NCBI GenBank assembly: GCA_023078555.1
Contig: CM041201.1
Location: 1 to 64,000, forward strand
Direction of reading: 5' to 3'
Length of the DNA stretch: 64,000 nt
From: Ulva prolifera
Lineage: Eukaryota; Chlorophyta; Ulvophyceae; Ulvales; Ulvaceae
Positions within the stretch are counted from its first letter, which is position 1, and each line of letters starts with the position of its first letter. Positions 1-19,493 of the stretch are shown here, piece after piece. Below the pieces are notes generated by a model, which worked only from the letters and a program-made list of their open reading frames with translations, was not told where the DNA came from and did no database searches. Made by a program: the position numbers and the translations under genes.

Positions 1-105
1 TGCCAAGTCGGCTTGCATTGGCAGCAAGCCTCACATACGGACATCAGCCGCGCCGCGGCACCACCAGCCGCACCACAAGCACAGGTGAGATCAGCCACGC
101 CGCAC

Positions 106-1010
106 CTGGATGGCCGTCACGGCCTCGCGCCAGTAGTCGCCGTGGCCGCTTGTGGACACCTCCGAGGGGCCGAGCGCCTGCCAGGGCCCATGCATGCGGT
201 GCGCCGCCCAGTGCGCGACCTCGTGCAGCAGCGACTCCTTGAGCGTCAGGTACTGCGTGTGCAGCTGCATGCATGCCGCCCCCGTCAGCCACTCAGCACG
301 AGCTCGATAGACCTAGCCATTGCGGCCGACTCTAAACAACTCTAAACAAAAAAAACTCTTGTTTGTTGTCTGCGGGCGGGGCGGCTGCCACGGCACTCGC
401 GGCTGCTATGTGCAGAGCATGCATGCGCTGCGGCTAGCACCCATCCTGTGTCATTGGTGCGAGGCTGGCATGCCGCACGTGGGTCCGGTTGTCTGGACTT
501 GTCTGTGTCCCAATGTGGCTATGTGGCAGCCATGCATATGCACGGGCGACAGCATGTATCAAGCAGGCACACGTACAGCGCGCTGCGCAGGCCATGCGAC
601 GCAGACCTCATGCACGGTCTCTGCCGCTGACACGGCCGCACCCAGGCTTCACTGCTGCGCCCTCGCAACCCGTCGATGAGACAACTGCGCCTCAATGGGG
701 CATGCATGCATGCAGCGCACCTCCTGCGAGATGCCGATGACGGCGAACGGCCGGAACACGCTGCCGTCCTCGCACAGCCCCGTGCACCCCCCCGGCGTCG
801 CCGTCAGCAAAGTCGGCGCCCTGGTAGAGCATGTACACGAGGTCGCCGCGGCCGCCGAGCGCGCCCCCGAACGCCTGCCGGTCAACCTCCCCATGCAGCC
901 CCCACGCGATCGCCTGGAACTGCGCCCACAGCTGCCGCGGCGGCAGGTGCCGCCAGGTGGCCTCCGCCTCCAGGAATGGAAGCGATGGCGTCTTGGTGAA
1001 CGCATGGTGG
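106..1010 (-). CDS. SprT-like zinc metalloprotease, two internal exons (partial)
   Basis: Two exons can be read on the minus strand. The upstream one (about 1010 to 721) encodes segments such as LEAEATWRHLPPRQLWAQF and FRPFAVIGISQE. The downstream one (264 to 106) encodes LTLKESLLHEVAHWAAHRMH and then GHGDYWREAVTAIQ. LLHEVAHW is an HExxH zinc-binding motif, and the later GHGDYW resembles the third-ligand region of SprT/Spartan proteases, so a SprT-like zincin is the best guess. The 3' splice site ends in catgcatgcag at 265 and the donors are GTGCGC and GTGCGG; both exons join in phase 0. Within the upstream exon the frame changes at a run of seven C (787-793), so there is either a homopolymer error or a real frameshift. 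The 5' exons lie beyond 1,010 and were not resolved. The C-terminal part lies off the left edge. Confidence 0.5.
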
Positions 1011-3073
1011 GGCTTGGCGAGGGGAGTTGGATGGGGGTCGGGCGCACGGGGCGGGCGCTCAGAGAGGCGCTCATCGAGGGTGGCCTGCCAGGATGCTGAA
1101 GCGGCCTTGAGCCTTTCGATCTCACTGTTGGGTTCCTGTGGGGTGGCGCGACCGTGATGGAGTGATGCTGAGCTACCGTGTGGCAGGACGCAGAGGTTGA
1201 GAAAAGGAAAACTGAATGCTGGAGCATGCTGACCCAGGGCTCAGGATGCCTAGCATGTGGCCCTCAATGGATGGTGCGAAGCTATGGCGTTTTGGATCTG
1301 CTGTTGTGGTCTCGATCTGACCGCACCCTTTGTATGTGTTGAAGAATGCTGCTTTGGCCAGGACTTGTGTGGCGCTTGTGACGCTGAGACTACCGGTTCG
1401 CAGGCTCAGATGGCATCAGAAACTGCCTCAATCCGCAATTGAAACATATGCGACATCAGTGGCGCACGTGCTTCTTGTGCTACGCACGTCGTCCTAGAGA
1501 TGATGACCAGACCCTTGGTGGCGATTGCCAGCACTGCCTGATACAGCACAATTGTGCGCGCCACGAGACAGCTGCTGATGTGCACGTCTAGAGATCACTC
1601 GAGAACAGAGTGGTGGAGCCCTTGTGAAGGGCCAGGGTACGATGAAGCTGGCCCAAAGTTTCGAGCGAAGGCTCCGCATCAAGCATGCATGGCAGCGCCA
1701 AGGTGCCCTCAATCAGCACACACGATAGCAACAGCATCGTATCGTATTGAAAAGAATGGTCGTAGTGCGAGGCGCACGTTGGCTATGTCGAAGGGTATCG
1801 GGCCCCGCGGGAGTCGCTTGTTGTGCAGCAGCAAGCCACCTGCACTCTTCAGTAGAGCTACGCATGACAGCCGCATCCCACATGCAGTCCAATCACGCCG
1901 CAATTCACTCAAAATTTGGGTAGTGCCGCATCATACAGGCCCCCTGCTGCACAACGGGCCACAGCCCCCTTTACTGTGCACAACACCAATCAACAACGCC
2001 ACGCATACCATAAACAACAACACCAAAGCAGCTGCAGGCATCGAGATGCAGCACTGCACTCCTGGTCGAGCGAATAGGTGTGCGTAGTCAGTCTTGCGAG
2101 AGATTCCTGACAGCCTTCACGGCGTGTGATGGATCGAACTGTGGCGTGAGTGCTCTGAGGTCGAAGTCAATTGCTTGGGCAAGAGAGTTGCTCTTGGGTA
2201 GTGGCCTATACAACAGGCCAGAAACATACTAGTCTTTGGAATCGATTTTTGTGTTCTATTCGGGGGGTGATTGGTCAGGCGAGGGTTCGCCTGCGAGCAC
2301 CTCATCAGCTCGTACAATACATTGCCTCGCTGAAGCTTTGAAAGATAGACTTGCCACAGTGCACTACGTAGTGACTTGCTGAGCTGCTACTACGGGCGGT
2401 AGCATTTCAGCACAAATATCATGCCCTGCAGCAGCGGGGCCCTGCAGCGGTCCCAGGTCTTGTCACCGTCCCAGCAGCGGCCGCTGACTCCAATATTGCT
2501 CAGCACACTCTACACAGCGCAGCATTCAGGTGACTCCAGCATATGCAAAGAGAGTGATCAGTAAACATGCGTCGCCAACTTTATGGCTTGGTGTGTTGAT
2601 TGAATGTGCTCGGATGGGTAAGCCAGCTCTGGAGCATTCAGGAGCATGCTCTGTGTGCAATCAGCGTCACAGCCTTCCAAGCATGCGGTATTAAAACTCG
2701 AAGTTGATTCCATCTGGACAGACCTGGACGGGCTAAGTGTACCAAGTCACCTGCCGCAGGTACGTACATGTCCTGGCCTGAGCATGAATCATGTGGCAGC
2801 AACGCATCAGCTTTCATCAGGCTGTGCATCATAGCTGAGATCTGCTTCACAATCAGCCTGCAAACACTGGGATCAATCAATTGTGTCTCTCGGGTGACGT
2901 GTCCTTCATGGTGGATGTCAGAAGAAAAGGAGCATACCAACAGAATATGTGTCCCAGTGGATCTCACAAAACTCCCATTGCGATCTCAGTACAAAAGGCC
3001 CTGTCTACTCTTGATAACAGCTGGGCTCAGTGGTTCTGGCGTCTTAGCAAGGCATCGATACCAGCTGTTGGTG
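1011..3073. other. Intergenic or unresolved exons
   Basis: I see no recognisable coding domain here on either strand. Open frames are short and of no known family. The left part may hold 5' exons of the metalloprotease gene and the right part the 3' UTR of the methyltransferase gene. Confidence 0.4.
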
Positions 3074-4104
3074 CTAGCCTTGCACAGGGATCAGCCCAGA
3101 AACAAACGGAATCCGGATCGGGGTCCTGGATGCATACTCTTCATACTCTGTGCCAAACAGTCGCAGCAGTGTTCTCTCTTCTGCAGGGATCCGATTCCGG
3201 AAGAAACGGCTGACCTACACCACACAGAAAAAAGGTTGGCCAAGTGGCAACACTCACACCGGGCAAATTGCGCAGGTGGCCTGTGGCTTTGATCCGGAAT
3301 AGGTGACAAGAAGCGTACCGCCACGGTGAATCCGATGGTGGACATTGGGTTGCATAAAAGGACCTGAGTGCCAATGCTCCAGAGGAACCACCCGAAGTAG
3401 CCTGGATGCCGTAAGCTCGCATACAGTCCTGATGACACCATCACATGCTGTGGTCTTTTGTATGACTTGATCCTATGCGTGAAGGCTGGACCCGCCTGGA
3501 TCTGCACCAGAGGCGAACTGGTCAGCAGGTGGTCTGAAGCTGCCAATGACGGTCAAACATATCTTAGTGTTGTCTAAACACACCGGAAGTGCAGGCTTTC
3601 TGCAAACTGGTGTCACTCCACGATGCAACAGCTATTCGGCTGCATGTGAGCTACATCCACTAACGGGTACCAGATCTAAACTGCAAGCTGTCCTTGCAGA
3701 GGCAAAACTCCACTGAAGTACCGCACCATGGCTGTCTTCCTCACCACCTCTCCAATCACAATCATTGCCATCCCCAACAATGATACTGGCCACCAGTATG
3801 GTTTTGTATTTAGAAGCCATCCACGAACAATGTGCTCCATCACTCCCACCGACAGAGCAATGCTGTAAGGTTTCGTGATCAACAGAGCTGCAATCATAGC
3901 ACAGCATGACTTGGCGAAAGGTGTATGCGATCCAATTTCATGTCTATGTAACACTGTGGCAGCCATATTTCGGATCGGTGCGATGCAATGCGTGATGAAG
4001 AGAGGCGTACATGACCACTCTAGCTCTGGCCGATTGAAAGCTACCACCAAGGTCACCTCACTGGCATGAAAGAATAACAGCACGCACGCGAACAGCCAAA
4101 GCAT
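3074..4104 (-). CDS. ICMT: Protein-S-isoprenylcysteine O-methyltransferase (ICMT/STE14)
   Basis: Four exons read in phase: 4104-4011, 3887-3727, 3501-3319 and 3214-3074 (stop TAG at 3076-3074), giving about 192 residues, close to plant ICMT. The enzyme methylates the C-terminal prenyl-cysteine of CaaX proteins in the ER membrane using S-adenosylmethionine. Family signatures in order are FFHASEV, the spliced LEWS/SLLITKPYSIAL, GEVVRKTAM, QAGPAFTHRI, SGLYASLRHPGYFGWF, GTQVLLCNPM, SRFFRNRIPAEERTLL and RIPFVSGL. The RHPGY...GTQ...LCNP and RIPAEE blocks form the methyltransferase active site. Hydrophobic segments agree with a multi-pass membrane protein. Donors are GTACGC, GTGCGG and GTACGC. The ATG at 4104 is the likely start, but an acceptor-like ctttcag just upstream (near 4129) leaves room for one more 5' exon. 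The gene is head to head with the calcium pump. Confidence 0.9.
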
Positions 4105-4631
4105 TGCTATTGGCGTCGCCTGAAAGATGGTCTACTGCAACGCAACAGCAGGTCCGACGCAGCTCCTCTCGACACTGACGCACACATCGGCTACTCGGCA
4201 TCAGCTCAATTATACTTGGAGACCACCAGAGCTGCAGCTACTCATTTGGATTGGTGACACCTTCTGGGTTCTTACAACGCGCGGCTTGAAACAAATCCGA
4301 CGTTCAAGTTGCCCCGCTCGACACACATCCGCAGGATGATGGGAGCATCTGTTGTGGCAGTCGTACTAGTTGCTCAAAGATGGGACACATGATGGAAAGC
4401 ATATTCAGAACTCATTTGTACGAATACGTGCGTTATTGCATCGCCAGATGTGCAATTGTGGGTCTGGAATGTTGTCCAGGCAGTGCTGCGATGTTGCAAA
4501 TGCACAGCCCGCCGATCCCACTCGGCCGAAAATACTAAGCAAGCAAAACTAGATCATGTTATTCAAATTTTCGCCAACCACGTGCAAGGCTTACCCGATC
4601 AGCAGTGGCTGCTAGCTGAACCGCGTCGACC
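4105..4631. promoter_or_regulatory. Shared divergent promoter region, ICMT / Ca2+-ATPase
   Basis: About 530 bases separate the start codons of the methyltransferase (minus) and the calcium pump (plus). No further gene is visible, so both promoters and 5' UTRs must lie here. No specific elements were identified. Inference from gene geometry only. Confidence 0.4.
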
Positions 4632-12534
<7,903 letters not shown>

Positions 12535-13416
12535 GACGTTGTGGACAAATGCGCGTTGCGGCCGCTGACCGCGGCGGCGGCGGTGCAGCCTGTTCGCTGG
12601 GTTGTCTGTCGCAGACTATTGACCAGTGTATATGTATACAGGCGCACCTGCCGAACAGGTGTATGGCTGGGCGGGGGGGGGGGGGGGGGGGGGGGTGGAT
12701 AGATGACACCGGAGTGCAGCAGTCCTACACAGAGTGTATACATGGGCAGCCATATCCAGGCCAGCCAAAACGGACATGGCCAGTGTGCCGGTGGGTACCT
12801 GTCGGGTTTGCAACCCTCCTGAGCCCTGAGCATCCAATGCTGGAGGCGCTTCACTGTGGCTGCAGGTATCCACATGCCTGGTGTGTGTGTCGTAACGGCG
12901 TGGGGCTGGATCCCAAATTGGAGTAGTAGTCCTTATGGATGCATGATCAATGCAGTAGAATGGTAACATCACGTGCATTCCCATGTGCCTGGTGTAGGCA
13001 CTTGCAGTTGCTTTGCTGCCACACATGTATGTACAGTGCTGCGCCAAGCATGACAGAAGAGCTGCCTCCTGAAGAGTTGTACCACACCTGGCTCAAAGCA
13101 GGCATGTTTCCGCAAGAGAAACGCCCCCACATCAGATATTAGATGCATATATTTAACAGCTATTGAGCATCTGCATATGCCATAGATTGTTTGGTGTCTG
13201 TTTCAGCGTCTGAAAGTGTTGAGCCGGTGCCTTCACGTGGCGCGGGGCAAAGCAGAACAGCAGCGGCAGCAACGCACTCGAGACAAGCCACTGCAACTGC
13301 GTCGTTTGTCAACATCCACTTTTAGTCTTGTAAGGCAATGCAGAGCACCAAACTGCTCGACATTCGACTGAGCATTTGAGGAGCGCCCCCCCTTATGTAG
13401 ACTGAAGCGCGGCACG
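12535..13416. other. Intergenic, ATPase to SDR A
   Basis: Holds the ATPase 3' UTR, a run of 23 G at 12,673-12,695 and the SDR A upstream region. A diverged copy of 13,020-13,416 precedes the third SDR (20,160-20,574). No gene seen. Confidence 0.6.
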
Positions 13417-15693
13417 ATGGCTGAGCGCACATTTGAACGTTTTGGAATGGACAGGAAGTGTGTTCTGATCACCGGAGGCTCGAAAGGTGTGTTCATGCCG
13501 ACGGCAGCGTCGCTGCTCGTGCCAAGTACGTCAATGCACAGGTCTTTCATGAACAGAAGTGTCGTGCACGCTCACGTTTGCGTCTGCAATGTCGTTGTCC
13601 CATTCATGCAAGCACAACGCGCGTGCCAAGACTGTGGAAAACATTGTAAGGAGATCAGCTGGCATGTAACGACCTAAATTTCTTTCAATATGTTGGAGAT
13701 TTAACCGGCTTGTCGATCAGAGCGCCACAGCGGGGAATGTCACGCCCAGGACCGCCCAACGTCTAGAACACCTAGCCACCAGAATTGTCGAAAGAGGCCT
13801 CGATCAAAATGCATGTTACTCGGGTGTCTCACGGCGCTGCACCTCTGCAGGCATTGGCAAAGCTGCTGTCAGGGAGTTTGCCGAGGTAGGAGCTCGAGTG
13901 TATACATGCTCGAGAGACCAGGCTGAGCTAGACACTGTGCTGGAGCCTCTGAAGGCTAAAGGTTTACCAGTGGCAGGATGCATGGCGGATGTCACCGACA
14001 CAGACGCAGCTGAGAATCTGGTCAATCAGGCGCTCGCCTTCTTTGGAGGTGTGTCACAGATCACTGCTCAGCACCAAGGTGGAAGATGTACTGGCACCGC
14101 ATTCCAGATCTCTTTCACGGGCCTGACACTGGCCAACCTGCGCAGCCTCCTGCTCCCGGACACGTGCCAAATGCAGCTAGACATTGGCAAGTTTTTCGCC
14201 CACCTAGCTCCGAATCCAGGCCACCGAGCCGGTACAGCGTGAGTGACTTTCACCGAACACCTCAGGCCTGACCTCATGCTGGTGGCATGCCATGGCCTTG
14301 ATGTCTTCTGCAGGGTAGGGACGTCATCTGCTTTTCATTACGGAATGGAAGGGTACATCCAATGGCATTCAGCATCGAACAATGCGCAGGTGGCAATAGG
14401 CCTGCACCCCCTCCTGTACGCGCCCTCTAAATCGTCAACTTCAGCTGCAGCTGAGCTCAAAGATGTCCATGATTTCAGGGCAGCTGGATGTTCTGGTCAA
14501 CAACGTCGGCACGAATCGCCGCCGGCAGGCTGAGGACGCGACTGCAGAGGACTTTGACATGATGATGGCAACGAACGTGCGCTCTGCACTGCGTCTCTGT
14601 CAGCTCTGCCGGCCGCACCTCGCCAGATCCAGCGCACCATCCATCATCTTTAACTCCTCCGTGGCTGGCGGCCCGCTGGCGCTGTGGAGCGGATGCGTCT
14701 ACGGGATGACGAAAGGTAAGCCAATCCCAAACGCACAGTCCACATCTGTCTTTGCATCGAAGTGCACCTCCCAGGATCTACATGAATTGCCTGGACAAAC
14801 ACGTGATGACACAGGGGTCTCATGGGGCAAGCGCACAAACAGCGGAATCGGCTACCGCAAGACATGCTACTCACGGCAGCTTGCATAGAATCTGGCATGC
14901 ACGGAGGCACCAGGGAACCGTGCCCTGCGGCAGCCTGTGCCAGCCCAGCGGGGTGTATGCAGCGGCGCTGAATCAGCTGACGCGGAGCCTCGCGTGTGAG
15001 TGGGCGCGGGACGGCATCCGCGTCAACGCGGTCGCGCCGTGGTTTGCCGCGACGCCACTCGTGCGGCAGGCGCTGCAGGACGAAGGCTTCCGGCAGGGTG
15101 TGCTGGCGCGCACGCCGCTCGGCCGCATCGCCGAGCCGGAGGAGACGTCGGGCGCGCCCCTTGTCACTCTCAGGTGCCCCTGCGAGACGGATTCTGTGAT
15201 GCCAAAGCGCCTCGCGATGCCGTCATGCGAGGTCACCGCGCTGTGGTTGTGCTGGTTCTATTGCGGCCCGAACGCAGACGGTTGCGTCGGGGGTACATCA
15301 AGGGCCCCGTGTTTGGCCGCGGCCTGAATTGAAAATACGCCACGGACGTTACGCTCAACATCGATCCTGGGAGATGCAGTCCACCATTGTAGTCTGGGAT
15401 ACCGGTGCAGCTTCGCAGTCGAGTGACCACCAACCCCATCTGCTGCCGCCGTGGGCCACCATCAAGTCGCTGCCCGCATCAGCTGTCTTGTTCCTGCATC
15501 CAATTTGCCACCGATACACCCACGTGGGTGTGTGATGTGTGCCGGCCGGTGCTTGAGGAGGTGTGTGTGTGCAGGTGTGATGGTGTTCCTCGCCTCGGCT
15601 GCAGCGTCCTTCATCACCGGGCATGTGCTGCCCATCGACGGCGGCATGTCCGCCAATGGGTTCCACGTGGCCGCAGACTACCAGCCATGCTAG
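13417..15693 (+). CDS. Tropinone-reductase-like short-chain dehydrogenase A, copy 1
   Basis: Five exons in phase: 13417-13486, 13851-14048, 14479-14715, 14963-15151 and 15575-15693 (TAG), 270 residues. NAD(P)H-dependent SDR of the tropinone-reductase-like family. True substrates of algal members are unknown, so no specific reaction is claimed. Motifs: LITGGSK/GIGKA (Rossmann glycines, split by intron 1), LVNNVGTN, IFNSSVAGG (catalytic Ser), YGMTK (catalytic Tyr and Lys), [18 protein letters not shown] and DGGMSANGF at the C-terminus. All catalytic residues are present. Intron 4 begins with GC, not GT: exon 4 ends ACGTCGG and the intron starts gcgcgc. The paralogue B has GTGCGC at the same place, and no GT donor nearby keeps phase. 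Chlorophyte-type TGTAA polyadenylation motifs occur downstream at 15,768 and 15,809. Part of a tandem SDR array. Confidence 0.88.
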
Positions 15694-16824
15694 CGCAAGT
15701 CGTGGTGACGTGCGCTTGAAAACTGCCACGTTTCAGACCGGCCACTGCATGGGCCCATTCACAGATTTGTAAACAAAAAGATTTTTCTGTTCGCACCCGT
15801 TGACATTTTTGTAATAAAACCACTCCATGGCCCCGTGTGCATGTGGTGTGCACAGAGATGGCGTGGGTGCTCGTTGTTGGGGCTGCAAAAGGACGGGCTT
15901 TCAGGGTGGCCTGCAGGATTTTCAAATCCACCGGGAAATGTGTGTTTTGCTCCAGTCAACGGAGTGGTGCATCCTGGGAATGCCAACAGCTACCCGATGT
16001 AACCAGTCATGTGCTGCGTCAGCACGATTTGATTGCCGTTCTGTTCATGCCTGACGTATGTGACTATGGGCAGAATACATGAACTTGCGATACAAAGCCA
16101 CATATGATCACAGAATTACAGATTGATCGTGCCAAGGAATTCAACAATAGATCCGTATGACCTTGCCACGGTCCCCAGCAGCATGCTGTGGTGTTAAAGC
16201 TCTGGCAATGAGGCACAGCCGCTGTACCCCTGCAAACTGCAGCTTCCACATAAGGCTACACAAGCATCCCAAAGCGTAGCCAAGTCACTTCCAAGTCAAT
16301 GTTGCTGCACATGGCCCATGATCTGCATCCACCTCGTCAGTGTGACATGCACACTGCATGCTCGTTCACATCACCTCTGCTGATTTCGCCTGCAAACCGA
16401 CTGAATAGAGAGCTCGCAGCAGCCAGCGCAACATCGTCAATCACTTGCGTCACGTCATGTTAGTCACTCACACAGACTTGCAAGCCCGAAAGGAGGTTGT
16501 GCATATCACTCTTTGTATTCCCTGCCATGGCTATTGGTACCCCGACACATGTTCATGCGCGCAACACAGTTCTGCATAGTCCGCGATCCTGAGCTCGGCA
16601 GAACTACCTGAAGAGCACTGGCAACTTGTATGATGGAACATTCTTCTGTTTGACGATGCCCACGTGCAATAGCCCCGTTTGACTTTGCACGCCCGTCGTT
16701 TGCGATCGCGATAGCGACGCTTTCTCACGCATATCTACAGCTCTTCTCATGTAGATCGTCAGCGATATACGAAGTGGAACTTTTTCAACTTTTCTTCTTC
16801 CACATCGTCATATGTACTTTGACA
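15694..16824. other. Intergenic, SDR A to SDR B
   Basis: 3' UTR of SDR A with TGTAA motifs, then about 1 kb without a recognisable gene. A short basic open frame on the minus strand (16,531-16,728) has no known family. The region is repeated nearly unchanged at 28,267-29,398. Confidence 0.55.
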
Positions 16825-19493
16825 ATGGCAAGTGCAGCCAGCTACACGTCCAAGCTGTTCGGGATGGAAGGCAAGTGCGTCCTGGTCACCGGTGGCACGT
16901 CAGGTGCGTCAACATGGGGTGATCTCCAGCCACTGATAAAGGAAATAACATTGGAATGATTTCGATCTTGCACTCACGTTTCCTGAGAATGACCTAAAAG
17001 TTGAAGCCATGTGCTTGGGGAAGCCAGGCCAGGACGGTCATGCAGCCGATGCTGGTGAACGCAATCAGCTTTCCATCGCATCAGTACAGAGACAGCGTTG
17101 TCAACAGCTGTTGTGTCCATGAGATCACGAGTATGTGTCAAATGTCAGCCAGGTCCAGTCATGTGCTATATGCATCTCAGCTGGGGCCCACCTGTCAATG
17201 GATGGGCAAGATCATGCATCAACATCCCGGTGCAGGCCGTCTTCACTCTTGAAAGTAAACCAGGAATACAATTATGCGGGACACATGTCAAGACATACCA
17301 CTCAGACGCCTTTGCATGTCATCTTGCTCAGTGATAGTTTATGTGTCTGACACCAGAGTCAGACCAGGCCGGTTTGGGAACAGCATGCGCACGTCAGGGC
17401 CTCAACACGAGCATCACCCACTGATTCACAGTAAGTTGACAGGTCCGCGGAGATTCAGGCATAGGCAAGGCCGTCGTTGAGGAGTTTGCAAAGCTCGGAG
17501 CGAAGGTGTACACATGTGCCCGAGACGAGCGGAAGCTGAGCCAGACCGTCGCCAACCTCAGCGACAAAGGCCATGTCGTCGGAGGCTCCCCGGCAGATGT
17601 TTGCAACCTCGAAGATGCCAAGGACTTGGTGGCGAAAGCGATGACGTTCTTTGACGGTATGCATCCATTGTTATGGGATCATTTAAGGCATTTGCTTTCA
17701 TCAGTGCACATTACCACTGTCAATCCCACTGGCAGGCAGACCTTTGTATCAGTACAGCCGCTCATCGCAGAGAACCAGGCAGTAGAGCCCATCGACATCA
17801 CTAACTAGCATCCTTAAAGCGAGTGCATACTGACATCCAGAAGCAAATCACCATGGTCTGTGCGGACCGTGGTGGAATCGGCATGTTCACGTGGATGTCT
17901 GGTCAGCTCTGCCACACCTGTACCCGGGCGGCATTTCATTCCATGCATCACCATGCCACTCCCGACTAGCGTAGCAATAAGCCCTGTCACGCAACGACAT
18001 GGGGCACCTCTACAGCTGCATGCTGCGTGTGGGGCAGGCCTGTCCTTGCTTGCGCACGATGCAGACTGCTTCACATACATCAGTGTTGGACTGTGGTTGT
18101 GATCACACCGCCGCTGATGTCGATTGCATGCGAATCTCGCATGATGGTCAGGTGTGGCCTGGAAGAGGCGGATCGGGTGTTGCACACAGCTAGGTGAGCA
18201 TTCAGGCCTCTTCACGCTGCAGTGTGATGGGACCAACAGGCCCAACATACACACTTCTACAGCCTCACTTCAGCCGCACGATGCCTTGAAGAGACAGGCC
18301 AAAGGCTGAGCATCTATGTGTGTAGTCAGACGTTAAATTCCATGCAGGCAGGCTGGACGTGCTGATCAACAATGTGGGCACCAACCTCCGCAAGGCCGCC
18401 CTCGACGCCACAGCGGAGGACCTCGCATTCCTGATGGCCACCAACGTGCAGTCCGCGCTTCAGCTGAGCCAGCTGTGCCACCCGGCGCTGGCCAAGGCGG
18501 GCGGTAGCATTGTGCTCAACTCGTCCGTGGCGAGCGGGCCGCAGGCGATGAAGAGCGGCTGCATGTACGCCATGACCAAAGGTGAGGCTTTTTCACCTTT
18601 GATCAAATGGCAGACTTGGCAGGGCTCCTGCAAACGTGAGCGAGTGAGCATGCATGCATGTGTGCGAACTGGCCGCTGTGCTGCTGCGGGTGACGGAGGT
18701 GTTGATCACTAGGCCTCACGTGGCCCCTGCGCCACACAGTTTTTGCAGTTTAGCCTGCTGCATTGCACAGTCACTTGCACCCCTGTTAGGCCTGCCGAGG
18801 CCGCTCACAGCACATTGACCATTTTCCAGAATTACAGCGGGAATCTGTGGTACATAGTGTGTTTGCATAGTGCTGGGACACCAGACCCCTTGCACGCTGC
18901 CCCAGCCTGGATGGCCCCCCCCCTCTCTTCCACCGTGATCACAACAGCCCACACCCGGGCCCCCCTCAAGCGTGTCACCCCAAGTACGTGGGAGCCACTT
19001 GGTGCTTTGGAACTTTGCTGAACCCGTCAGCCACAGATGCCTCGCACAAACACCGTGCCAGCGCTGCTGCAGCCTCACTGAACCAGCTGACCAAGAACCT
19101 CGCGTGTGAGTGGGCGCGGGACGGCATCCGCGTCAACGCCGCCGCCGCCGCGCTGCACGCCGACCCGCAGTACGAGGCCGTCGTGCTTGGCCGCATGCCG
19201 CTCGGCCGCATCGGCCACCCCGCCGAGATCGCCGGTGCGCCCACCCCTCTTCCGGCGTGCACACATGCCACTGACACCGAGGAACCCAAACATGGCCACG
19301 TGTATGGCACCTCAGCGCCCATGCATGTGCGATAGCGACAGCGGCGGCGGGTGCAGCGGTGATGGCCTTCCTGGCGTCGCCGGCGGCGGCGTACATGACG
19401 GGGCAGACGCTCGCCGTTGACGGTGGCCACAGCGTGATGGGCATCTATGCCGAGGCCCAGGGGGATGCCGCCTCCAGCGGCGCCCGCTTCTAG
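16825..19493 (+). CDS. Tropinone-reductase-like short-chain dehydrogenase B, copy 1
   Basis: Five exons in phase: 16825-16903, 17459-17656, 18348-18581, 19073-19234 and 19357-19493 (TAG), 269 residues. Same intron positions as SDR A, so the two are old tandem duplicates. Motifs: LVTGGTS/GIGKA, LINNVGTN, IVLNSSVASG (Ser), YAMTK (Tyr, Lys), [14 protein letters not shown] and TGQTLAVDGGHS. The stretch after RVNA, which in SDR A is VAPWFAATP and normally contacts the nicotinamide end of the cofactor, is replaced by an alanine run (AAAALHADPQ). The inverted copy at 62.1-62.3 kb keeps VAPWYTATP, so this copy seems to have lost about nine or ten residues in a GCC-rich repeat. The catalytic tetrad remains, but activity is uncertain. 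Confidence 0.85.

Noticed and set aside
649-1227. 192-codon minus-strand frame as one protein
   Set aside because: Only the piece after the C7 run is in the coding frame; the Arg-rich upstream part is the wrong frame of the same exon.
12939-13142. Short frame MTEELPPEELYHTWLKAG conserved in the two duplicated units
   Set aside because: Conservation is explained by the recent duplication. In the third, older copy (20.2 kb) the frame is not kept.
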